From contig WTAK01000401.1 of assembly GCA_013139625.1 (NCBI GenBank), positions 1 through 5,726 of the forward strand: a stretch of 5,726 bases of DNA, written 5' to 3'. Shown here piece by piece: positions 1-5,726 of this stretch. Both the position numbers and the translations under genes were made by a program. Position 1 is the stretch's first letter. The number at the start of each line of letters is the position of its first letter. This DNA is from Candidatus Delongbacteria bacterium. GTDB taxonomy: Bacteria; UBA4055. Under the pieces are notes generated by a model. That model saw only the letters and a program-made list of their open reading frames with translations, ran no database searches and was not told the DNA's origin.

Positions 1-825
1 ATTTTGATCAGTTGTTCCTTTGAAATTTAGAAAATAATTTGACCAAGTTCCGTCATTGGTTATAGTACCACCAAAACAATCAATAGTTAAGTTATAGCCT
101 CCATTATTGATAATTGATCCATTATTAGTAAAATCATCTTCAATAGTCATAATGGGATGTATTCCACTATATGATTGAAATATTCGATTATTAACGGATT
201 TTCCCCTAATGCTGTTGCTATAATAAATATCATGTGTTCCGGTAAAGATCATATTGTTTAAATCCGTGTACCCAATATAAGCTGAATTAGTAAGATTGAT
301 TACAGAAATATCAGCAAGTCCTTCAACTGAAGCATAAGTAAAAGATCCCCCATCTACAGAAATATCGTAACCACCGGTAATATCTAAGAGATAATCATTG
401 AAATCAACATCACAATCATTAAATGCAATATCTCCATTTGCTATAAGTCCAGCAGAATTGGTAACAGTAAATTGAGGAGTCGTTATTGGGTTTGAAGCAC
501 TAATATTATGAGCTACGCTACCAGATATTGTTGTTGATCTTGGATTTAAAATGCCTGAATTTGAAAGATCTCCGTTAAGAGTAAGATGTAGATCATAGCC
601 TAATGTGTTTCTTTGGAGAGTTCCTTCATTTATCAAATTACCATTTATGGTTAAATTAACATGAATTCCGTATTCATTCTGAATCACACCACCTGGATAG
701 ATATGAACATCTTCGTTATAGACTGTAGTAGTGTTAAGATTAATTGTGTCGTAAACATCCAGTGCAAAGATATTTAAAATGAATCCTGCTGTGACTAATA
801 AAACAACTAAAATCTTCTGCGACAT
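1..825 (-). CDS. Secreted repeat-rich (beta-helix-like) surface protein, N-terminal part
   Basis: The reading frame is open from an ATG at 825-823 to the left edge: 275 codons without a stop, so the C-terminus is missing. Residues 1-21 (MSQKILVVLLVTAGFILNIFA) look like a Sec signal peptide, with a lysine at position 4, a hydrophobic core and probable cleavage after Ala21, so the protein is probably exported. The mature part is rich in Asn, Thr, Gly, Ile and Asp, with almost no Lys or Arg. It carries degenerate 'nLTInGnLtNsGtL' units at about residues 57-70, 80-93, 226-239 and 246-262, a pattern typical of parallel beta-helix or adhesin-like surface proteins in FCB bacteria. An AGGAGA Shine-Dalgarno 5 nt upstream and a good promoter support this start. 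No enzyme motif is visible. Any anchor or sorting domain would lie in the missing part. Function is unknown; a structural, adhesive or carbohydrate-binding surface role is an inference from composition. Confidence 0.85.
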   Translation of the reverse strand, partial: MSQKILVVLLVTAGFILNIFALDVYDTINLNTTTVYNEDVHIYPGGVIQNEYGIHVNLTINGNLINEGTLQRNTLGYDLHLTLNGDLSNSGILNPRSTTISGSVAHNISASNPITTPQFTVTNSAGLIANGDIAFNDCDVDFNDYLLDITGGYDISVDGGSFTYASVEGLADISVINLTNSAYIGYTDLNNMIFTGTHDIYYSNSIRGKSVNNRIFQSYSGIHPIMTIEDDFTNNGSIINNGGYNLTIDCFGGTITNDGTWSNYFLNFKGTTDQN

Positions 826-830
826 ACTGC

Positions 831-836
831 TCTCCT
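831..836 (-). promoter_or_regulatory. Ribosome binding site of the secreted repeat protein
   Basis: On the minus strand AGGAGA lies 5 nt before the ATG at 825. It is a near-perfect Shine-Dalgarno sequence and fixes the start of a gene whose end is outside the window. Confidence 0.8.
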
Positions 837-872
837 ACTTTGCTTTTATTAACTTATTTTAATTAAGCATTT

Positions 873-901
873 AAAATATGCTAAAAAACCATTTTTGTCA
901 A
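873..901 (-). promoter_or_regulatory. Sigma70-type promoter for the secreted repeat protein
   Basis: On the minus strand the -35 box TTGACA (901-896) is followed by a 17-nt spacer and a -10 box TATTTT (878-873). The -35 is a perfect match to the general bacterial consensus, the spacer is optimal and the -10 matches at four of six positions. Transcription would start near 866, giving a leader of about 41 nt that contains the AGGAGA site. The short inverted repeat AGCAT-N7-ATGCT (866-882) overlaps the -10 box and could be an operator, though 5-bp arms in AT-rich DNA are weak evidence. The promoter sits just after the kinase stop codon, and no hairpin terminator is visible between them, so readthrough from the upstream operon is also possible. 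Confidence 0.6.
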
Positions 902-926
902 TGATGAAATATATAAATAGAGAAAA

Positions 927-2042
927 TCAAATATTCTTTGAGCTTTGATACATTATTTTCATAAAACCGATAAGTTCTTGCTTCGTAGCAGGTAGTTTAT
1001 TCCTAACATAGTAACCTGAATTGTATACACCTGAGATCAAACATTCATCAAGTTTAAGTTTCGCCATATATCCTCCAAAGAAACCGGCATTAAAGATGTC
1101 TCCTGCACCTGTAGAAAGTTTCGGATTAGGAGTATAAGGTCCATTAACCATGAAAGATCTTTCTTCTGCAGCAACTGCTGCTTGTTTTATACTATGAATT
1201 ACGACAGCTTTTATTTTCATAACAGAGTGAATATTCTCTGCAAGTTCTTTAATATCAGAATATTTAACTTGAGTTTTAAGAACTTCAGCTACTTGTATAG
1301 CTTCAGATTCATTCAATCCTAGGAGCACATCAGCGTATTTATTCATTTTAATTAATAAATACAAGCAGTCTTTTAGATCTTTTCTTAATCTTTTTTTCGG
1401 ATCAGTTAGATCAATATAAACAGTTTTTCTTTCTTCAGTAAAAGATAGTATTTCTATTAATCCTTCAAATATAGCGTTCATCATGGGTATCATTGTCCAA
1501 TTGACAAATGCAAGATAAGTTGATCGATTAATTTTTTTTCGGAGAATATCAACCCCAACTTTTTCAAGTATTAATTCCCAACTGATGTCTAAAATAGTTT
1601 GAGGGTAGTTGAACATTACCTTGCCATCATTCATTTCAAAAGCATCAGTGGCCCCGGGATCAGAGAAGCTTATTACAGAGTTACATTTTTCGGTAAAAGG
1701 TTTAAATATAGGCAAGATATTATTTTCTCCAAGAGATCCGATAAAATTCGTAGTATTTCCTAACTCGATCAACGAATTAGCCATAATAGGTCCGTTTCCA
1801 CCAAAGCTGGATTTAATTTTAACGATCTCGATGTTCGTACTTTTCCCTGATGCCGACCTTATTCTATCTGAAAAAGTTATAATATCATCTATTGGAGTAT
1901 AATTATTAGTATTTTTTCTTTCTTTGACCGGTTTTAAGATATTATCAATAAAACCGTCAAATCCGATCAGAACTTCTTTATTATTCGTTGAATTTGAAAA
2001 CCTTTCGATAGTTCTGCTTAATAATTCTTTATTCATTTTCAT
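927..2042 (-). CDS. PfkB-family carbohydrate kinase, substrate unknown
   Basis: This 371-residue protein is a complete ribokinase/PfkB-fold kinase, which transfers phosphate from ATP to a sugar or related hydroxyl compound in the cytoplasm. Visible motifs in order are the N-terminal substrate-side segment GFDGFID (27-33), the glycine-rich SFGGNGPIMANSLIELG (79-95) equivalent to the family's first signature, NESE at 244-247 matching the NxxE metal/phosphate motif, and STGAGDIFNAGF (310-321), the second signature, with Asp315 as the predicted catalytic base. It has no signal peptide or membrane segment. The ATG at 2042 lies 3 nt after the TAA of the mannosidase gene, and a second ATG at 2036 is an equally possible start. 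There is no strong Shine-Dalgarno, so translation is probably coupled to the upstream gene. Context suggests phosphorylation of a product of mannoside hydrolysis (mannose, or an aglycone such as glycerate). The sequence alone does not separate mannokinase, fructokinase or other activities. Confidence 0.9.
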   Translation of the reverse strand: MKMNKELLSRTIERFSNSTNNKEVLIGFDGFIDNILKPVKERKNTNNYTPIDDIITFSDRIRSASGKSTNIEIVKIKSSFGGNGPIMANSLIELGNTTNFIGSLGENNILPIFKPFTEKCNSVISFSDPGATDAFEMNDGKVMFNYPQTILDISWELILEKVGVDILRKKINRSTYLAFVNWTMIPMMNAIFEGLIEILSFTEERKTVYIDLTDPKKRLRKDLKDCLYLLIKMNKYADVLLGLNESEAIQVAEVLKTQVKYSDIKELAENIHSVMKIKAVVIHSIKQAAVAAEERSFMVNGPYTPNPKLSTGAGDIFNAGFFGGYMAKLKLDECLISGVYNSGYYVRNKLPATKQELIGFMKIMYQSSKNI

Positions 2043-2045
2043 TCT

Positions 2046-5000
2046 TTATTTTAAATATATCGTTTTTATTTCAAACGGAGTAAATTTTAATTCAATAGAA
2101 TTAGTTTTCTTCTTCAAATCTTTAATTTTTTGTTCGATCAAATTAGTTTCAGTAACATCATATTCTTCATCAAAGTTCAGAGATATATTATCATTCATTC
2201 CCATTGTCTCATAAAGTCTAACGATAATACCTTTTCCATCTTCACTTCTTTTAACTGAGTCGATCTTCACACTTTTAGAATCGATATTATACAAGGCTCT
2301 CTCTTTTACTTTAGGAAGCTTTGAAATTGGTATAACGATATTAGGATCGTTCAATTCATGAGCCTTTTTAAGTACATCTGAGTGCTCAAGATCATTATCA
2401 TGCGGATAGTATGAATAAGTAAAGCTGTGAACACCTATGTCAGCATTTTCATCAGGCATTTTTGTGCTTCTCAGCAGAGAAAGTTCGATATTAGTTCCAT
2501 TGATAATATGACCGTACTTACAGTCGTTAAGTATAGCAATACCCATGTCAGGTTGAGATAGATCAGCATATCTCTGAGCAGGAACTTCAAATCTTGCAGC
2601 ATCCCATGAAGTGTTGAAGTGAGTAGGTCGTTTCAGTTTACCAAATTGGATCTCATAGTTTGCAAAATCTGAATGAATATTAGTATCAGCATGGACTTTC
2701 AGGAATTTTTTTTCCTCATTCCAATCAATTTCATTATCTATCCAGATCTCTTTTGAGTTACTTTCAATAGTAATACTTTGAATGACAGTTGAATTTCCAA
2801 TTGTAAGTATTTGCTCTATGCCGACTTGATGCCCACAGTCACCAATAATACTTATACTACTTCTTTGAGCTTGCTCTGGCTTTGTTTCCTTGTAATAATG
2901 ATTTATATCCCAAGCTTCCCAATTGATCGGAAGATCTTCCCAGAGAAGAAGTTTATTTGCAAATTTAACAATCTCAAAATCTTTTTCTTTATCGTAAATG
3001 GATGAAATAATACCGGATTCATCAATAGTAACCTTGATTAGTTTATTTTCAAGTTCAATACCATTTTCAGTGATGGTTAGTGTCGCCTTACCTTTATGAT
3101 TCTGTTGCACTTTCTTTTCAGATTTTTCTATAGTAAAAGTAGTGTATCCCATTGAAGGAATACTAACGAAGAATTCAATATGACCGTGATTTATTATCCA
3201 TGGAATATTTTTCCCAGTGCTGTCTGTAATAGTATAATTTCCTTCACCATCAAGAGGATATTTGATAAGTTCTTCTTTGTGCCAGCTAAGAGCATTGAAA
3301 GCCATGTAACTACCGACTAGGTTGTCATCATATCTGATATCTACCAGCTCAGAAAAGAATTGCTCGAATATCTGCTCGATCAAGCCAAAGTTTTTCTCTG
3401 ACAGTTCATGAGCATCCTTATAGACCCATTCAATTGAAGAACCCGGAAGAATATCATGGAATTGATTTAATAGTGTATCTTTCCAGATCTGATCAATAGT
3501 ATCCTTTGGGTATTTCTTTATCATAGTACCAAGGAATTCAAGGTCGTGAAGTGCGATCTCCATATCCCTGTTATATTTTTTTATTTTACCCTGGGTCGTG
3601 TAAGTTCCTCTATGAAGTTCAAGGTAAAGTTCGCCTGACCATTCAGGTAGATCTTTCTTAGGTATCTTAGCTATCTGATCAAAGAAATTCTGAGCAAATG
3701 AGAATTTGAATTTTGGAGTTCCTTCCAAATTCTGCTGTCTTTTTCCAAGTTCGATATGAATCCTTGAAGGACCACCACCACCATCTCCGATGCCATATAA
3801 GTTCAAAAATTCATCAGATACATCTGACTGTGCAAATCTTTCCTCACTTTCGATCATTTCTTTCGGATAATTTGACAAATTATAATTATTTGTAGGTAAA
3901 AAGTGTGTTAAAATATCAGTTCCATCAATGCCTTTCCAATAGAAAGTATGATGTGGGAATTTATTCGTTTCATTCCAGGATATTTTCTGTGTCATGAAAA
4001 TATCAACACCACTTTTCTTTAGTATCTGCGGTAAAGCTGCTGAGTAGCCGAATACATCAGGCAACCAAAGATTTTTCACATCAATACCAAATTCATCCTG
4101 AAAGAATTTCTTTCCGTAAAGGCATTGCCTTACCAGCGATTCTCCTGAAGGAATATTCATATCAGGTTCCGCCCACATCGCACCCTGAACTTCCCATCTC
4201 TTATCTTTGACAGCTTTCTTGATCTTGCTGTAAAGCTTAGGATAATCTTCCTTTACCCATTGATACATCTGAGGTTGTGATGAACCGAAAAGATATTCCG
4301 GATATTCGTTCATTAGTTTTAAAGCTGTGGAAAAAGTTCTTCCTGCTTTTCTCCGTGATTCTCTGACAGGCCATAACCATGCAAGGTCAATATGAGCATG
4401 TCCGATAGAATAAATGGTCATTGCAGAGCTGTTCGCTTTCTTGGAAAGTAATTTATTAGTGATCTTTAATGCTTCATCGATACCTTTTCCATCTGACCAT
4501 ATATTTGTAATATCATTCAAACTTTTAAGTAATTTTTTCTTTCTCGGAGTATTTTCAGGAAGCTGTTTCATCAGATCAAACAGAACGATCATATCATTTT
4601 CAAGATCATAGACATTTCTATCAACCGTAACTATTTCAGCTTGTTTAAGCTTAAATATATTTTCATCCTGCGAACCGAAAAGTCCATTTGCACCTGCTTC
4701 AATCAGAAGGTCTATCTTCTGACCTTTCTTTGTTTTTTTTGAAATAGGGTAGAAGTATTTCCCTGAATTGATATACCATACATTTCTATTGGTTAATCCC
4801 TGCTCAGGAACACCATTTTTAAAAACACAACCTTCACCATCAAGATTGATAAGTACCCCAACTTCTTTTCCTGCAAAATCATTTGGAATTTTGCCAGTGA
4901 ATTTAAACCATGCACATCCCCAAAGATCACCCCATTTATTTCCGACTTTGATAGGTTTATATTTTGCTTTCAAAGCTTTTTCATAGGGGATAGGGACATT

Positions 5001-5108
5001 CTTATGATATGTATATTCAGCTGCTAAAGGTGCAGGGTCATTGTATTTTACTTTAGCAAGTCTGTTGATGAATTGCTTAATTCTTTCAGTATATTGTTTT
5101 TCGTACAT
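2046..5108 (-). CDS. Cytoplasmic GH38 alpha-mannosidase
   Basis: This 1020-residue protein is a complete, metal-dependent retaining alpha-mannosidase of family GH38. An N-terminal beta-rich domain (about 50-165) is followed by the catalytic domain (about 231-500), the helical middle domain (about 490-580, including LELHRGTYTTQGK at 497-509), a large C-terminal beta domain (about 685-905) and a final beta-sandwich (about 935-1018). HAHID (237-241) supplies zinc ligands His239 and Asp241; WLPDVFGYS (348-356) supplies the nucleophile Asp351, also a ligand; QFHDILPGSS (549-558) supplies His551. GDGGGGPS (441-448) is characteristic of the cytosolic MAN2C1-like class, whose usual length of about 1000-1050 residues it matches; MngB-type enzymes are shorter. 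There is no signal peptide, so the substrate must be an imported or internal alpha-mannoside or mannose oligosaccharide. The start is supported by AAGGAA 5 nt upstream. It is the first gene of an operon with the kinase. The linkage specificity cannot be read from the sequence. Confidence 0.96.
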   Translation of the reverse strand: MYEKQYTERIKQFINRLAKVKYNDPAPLAAEYTYHKNVPIPYEKALKAKYKPIKVGNKWGDLWGCAWFKFTGKIPNDFAGKEVGVLINLDGEGCVFKNGVPEQGLTNRNVWYINSGKYFYPISKKTKKGQKIDLLIEAGANGLFGSQDENIFKLKQAEIVTVDRNVYDLENDMIVLFDLMKQLPENTPRKKKLLKSLNDITNIWSDGKGIDEALKITNKLLSKKANSSAMTIYSIGHAHIDLAWLWPVRESRRKAGRTFSTALKLMNEYPEYLFGSSQPQMYQWVKEDYPKLYSKIKKAVKDKRWEVQGAMWAEPDMNIPSGESLVRQCLYGKKFFQDEFGIDVKNLWLPDVFGYSAALPQILKKSGVDIFMTQKISWNETNKFPHHTFYWKGIDGTDILTHFLPTNNYNLSNYPKEMIESEERFAQSDVSDEFLNLYGIGDGGGGPSRIHIELGKRQQNLEGTPKFKFSFAQNFFDQIAKIPKKDLPEWSGELYLELHRGTYTTQGKIKKYNRDMEIALHDLEFLGTMIKKYPKDTIDQIWKDTLLNQFHDILPGSSIEWVYKDAHELSEKNFGLIEQIFEQFFSELVDIRYDDNLVGSYMAFNALSWHKEELIKYPLDGEGNYTITDSTGKNIPWIINHGHIEFFVSIPSMGYTTFTIEKSEKKVQQNHKGKATLTITENGIELENKLIKVTIDESGIISSIYDKEKDFEIVKFANKLLLWEDLPINWEAWDINHYYKETKPEQAQRSSISIIGDCGHQVGIEQILTIGNSTVIQSITIESNSKEIWIDNEIDWNEEKKFLKVHADTNIHSDFANYEIQFGKLKRPTHFNTSWDAARFEVPAQRYADLSQPDMGIAILNDCKYGHIINGTNIELSLLRSTKMPDENADIGVHSFTYSYYPHDNDLEHSDVLKKAHELNDPNIVIPISKLPKVKERALYNIDSKSVKIDSVKRSEDGKGIIVRLYETMGMNDNISLNFDEEYDVTETNLIEQKIKDLKKKTNSIELKFTPFEIKTIYLK

Positions 5109-5113
5109 TGTGA

Positions 5114-5119
5114 TTCCTT
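5114..5119 (-). promoter_or_regulatory. Ribosome binding site of the GH38 gene
   Basis: AAGGAA on the minus strand ends 5 nt before the ATG at 5108. It supports this start codon, and residue 1 also fits the expected N-terminus of the family. Confidence 0.65.
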
Positions 5120-5146
5120 ATTTTTGTGTAACGATGTAATCCTTTT

Positions 5147-5152
5147 AATATA
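5147..5152 (-). promoter_or_regulatory. Candidate -10 box for the GH38-kinase operon
   Basis: The operon needs a promoter between the terminator and the start codon at 5108. On the minus strand TATATT (5152-5147) is the best -10 candidate and would start transcription near 5140, leaving a leader of about 32 nt. No good -35 box lies at the correct distance: the hexamer at 17-nt spacing reads AAGTTT. The promoter is therefore either weak or activator-dependent, or placed elsewhere. Two similar heptamers, GAATTAC (5160-5154) and GGATTAC (5142-5136), flank the box 18 nt apart. Confidence 0.3.
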
Positions 5153-5191
5153 AGTAATTCTCACACTATAAACTTCCATTTTATTTTTTAT

Positions 5192-5230
5192 AAAAAAACT
5201 CCGAGAGGAGAGAGCAATCAGAGTTTTTTT
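5192..5230 (-). terminator. Intrinsic terminator of the CBM96/FN3 gene
   Basis: On the minus strand seven A residues and CTCTGA pair with TCGGAG and seven T residues, giving a 13-bp stem that includes one U-G wobble around a 13-nt loop (5217-5205), and ending in a T7 run. It lies about 75 nt after the stop codon of the gene on the right and before the GH38 leader, so it should separate the two transcription units. On the plus strand the wobble becomes a C-A mismatch, which breaks the upper stem, so the element is best suited to minus-strand transcription. Confidence 0.85.
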
Positions 5231-5233
5231 ACC

Positions 5234-5284
5234 AGAACTTTTAAACAGTTTAACAGGCTTAATTGTTTTATTGTTCAAAGTTCT
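5234..5284 (-). other. Imperfect hairpin in the 3' untranslated region
   Basis: AGAACTTT (5234-5241) and AAAGTTCT (5277-5284) form a perfect 8-bp inverted repeat. Inside it a second imperfect stem pairs roughly AAACAATTAA with TTAAACTGTTT on the minus strand, with one mismatch and one bulge, around a GC-containing loop. It lies between the stop codon of the CBM96/FN3 gene and the terminator and would be transcribed with that gene's mRNA. It may stabilise the 3' end. There is no U-run directly after it, so it is not itself a classical terminator. Confidence 0.4.
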
Positions 5285-5304
5285 AATTTGTATATTGTTT
5301 TACT

Positions 5305-5726
5305 TTAATTCTTAGCTATAATATAGTAGAACAGCTTTGCTTGAGTAATCGAAATAGTATATTGGTTTGTGCCAACATTGGTAACAAATATAAATGTTCC
5401 ATAAGGATCATCCGATGAATACACATCATAACTTGTTGCATCAGCACTCACATCCCAATCTATTACCAGATCTGTTCCTGATATACTTGTAACTACATTT
5501 GAAGGAATAGAAGGTGTAACTGGATCAGGTAAAAGTGTAACAATCAGCTCAGGTGCATTTGATGATTCTCTACTACTATATACCACCCATGCCTGATCAA
5601 AATTAGGTTCATTTACTGCAATTGATGCTATTCCGTCACCTGATTTTTCAGTTGAAATAAAAGATGTAACATCATATTCATACCAGACACTTGAGCCTGT
5701 GAGAGTACAGTTTGATACTTGATTAC
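5305..5726 (-). CDS. C-terminal part of an exported CBM96/DNRLRE-like and FN3-like domain protein
   Basis: The frame is open from the right edge to a TAA at 5307-5305 and gives 139 C-terminal residues; the N-terminus and start codon are outside the window. The GTG at 5586 is an internal valine, not a start, because the frame continues upstream with clear homology-like content. Visible residues 13-62 contain WYEYDVTSFI, then GDGIASIAVNEP, then YSSRESSNAPELIV. This is the pattern that ends CBM96/DNRLRE domains, found in secreted polysaccharide-active proteins; founding CBM96 members bind alginate-type polysaccharides. A proline linker (PDPVTPSIPSN) leads to one FN3-like domain (about 75-139) with SYDVYSSDDPYGTF and a terminal FYYIIAKN, in the style of Cloacimonadota surface proteins. 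No C-terminal sorting domain follows. Export is inferred from these domains, because the signal peptide would be outside. A catalytic domain may lie upstream; the whole protein's function cannot be decided here. Confidence 0.85.
   Translation of the reverse strand, partial: NQVSNCTLTGSSVWYEYDVTSFISTEKSGDGIASIAVNEPNFDQAWVVYSSRESSNAPELIVTLLPDPVTPSIPSNVVTSISGTDLVIDWDVSADATSYDVYSSDDPYGTFIFVTNVGTNQYTISITQAKLFYYIIAKN

Noticed and set aside
859..866. Palindrome TTAATTAA near the predicted transcription start
   Set aside because: An 8-bp AT-only palindrome is expected by chance in such AT-rich spacer DNA.
826..926. Terminator for the mannosidase-kinase operon
   Set aside because: No stem of useful length followed by a U-run could be found after the kinase stop; T-runs are present but without a GC-containing hairpin.
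4733..4740. Run of eight A on the coding strand of the mannosidase, possible frameshift or phase-variation site
   Set aside because: The frame is intact and family similarity continues on both sides. A similar run in the kinase gene (about 1531-1538) shows such runs are ordinary lysine codons in this AT-rich sequence.
1609..5000. Several plus-strand open frames of 60-97 codons opposite the kinase and mannosidase
   Set aside because: All are antisense to genes with intact family motifs and none shows a recognisable domain; they are shadows of the real genes.
5048..5278. A 76-codon minus-strand frame between the FN3 gene and the mannosidase
   Set aside because: It starts with TTG, runs through the terminator hairpin, overlaps the well-supported mannosidase start by about 60 nt in another frame, and is basic and low in complexity without any motif.
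5584..5586. GTG as the start of a 93-residue protein
   Set aside because: The frame stays open to the right edge and the upstream residues complete a CBM96/DNRLRE-like domain, so this GTG is an internal valine.

Overview
The window is low in GC and gene-dense, and every supportable gene lies on the minus strand. It suggests a didermic bacterium of the FCB group, most likely Cloacimonadota or a neighbour. The evidence is the C-terminal fibronectin-type domain of the right-hand gene, with its 'YDVYSSDDPYGTF' and 'FYYIIAKN' style, and the secreted beta-repeat protein on the left; both are styles I associate with that lineage. Clear Shine-Dalgarno sequences and a TTGACA-17-TATTTT promoter argue against typical Bacteroidota, which usually use TTG/TAnnTTTG promoters and few SD sequences. 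The taxonomic call is inference.

Layout in the direction of transcription (right to left): (1) 5726-5305, the C-terminal 139 residues of a probably exported protein, with the end of a CBM96/DNRLRE-like domain followed by one FN3-like domain. (2) 5304-5109, an intergenic region with an imperfect hairpin, a strong intrinsic terminator (5230-5192) and a short leader carrying an SD for the next gene. (3) 5108-2046, a complete cytoplasmic GH38 alpha-mannosidase of 1020 residues with all expected zinc and catalytic residues. (4) 2042-927, a PfkB-family sugar kinase starting 3 nt after the mannosidase stop, so the two form a tight operon. (5) 926-826, a short spacer with a near-consensus promoter and an SD. 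(6) 825-1, the first 275 residues of a secreted repeat-rich protein that runs off the left edge.

The functional core is the GH38-PfkB pair. The mannosidase has no signal peptide, so it should hydrolyse imported alpha-mannosides in the cytoplasm, and the kinase may phosphorylate the released sugar or aglycone for entry into central metabolism. The flanking genes encode exported proteins separated from the pair by a terminator on one side and a new promoter on the other, so they are probably independent units. I see no transposase, CRISPR array, tRNA or rRNA. I found no convincing new system; the most worthwhile leads are the substrate of the GH38-kinase pair and the carbohydrate-binding character of the truncated upstream protein.
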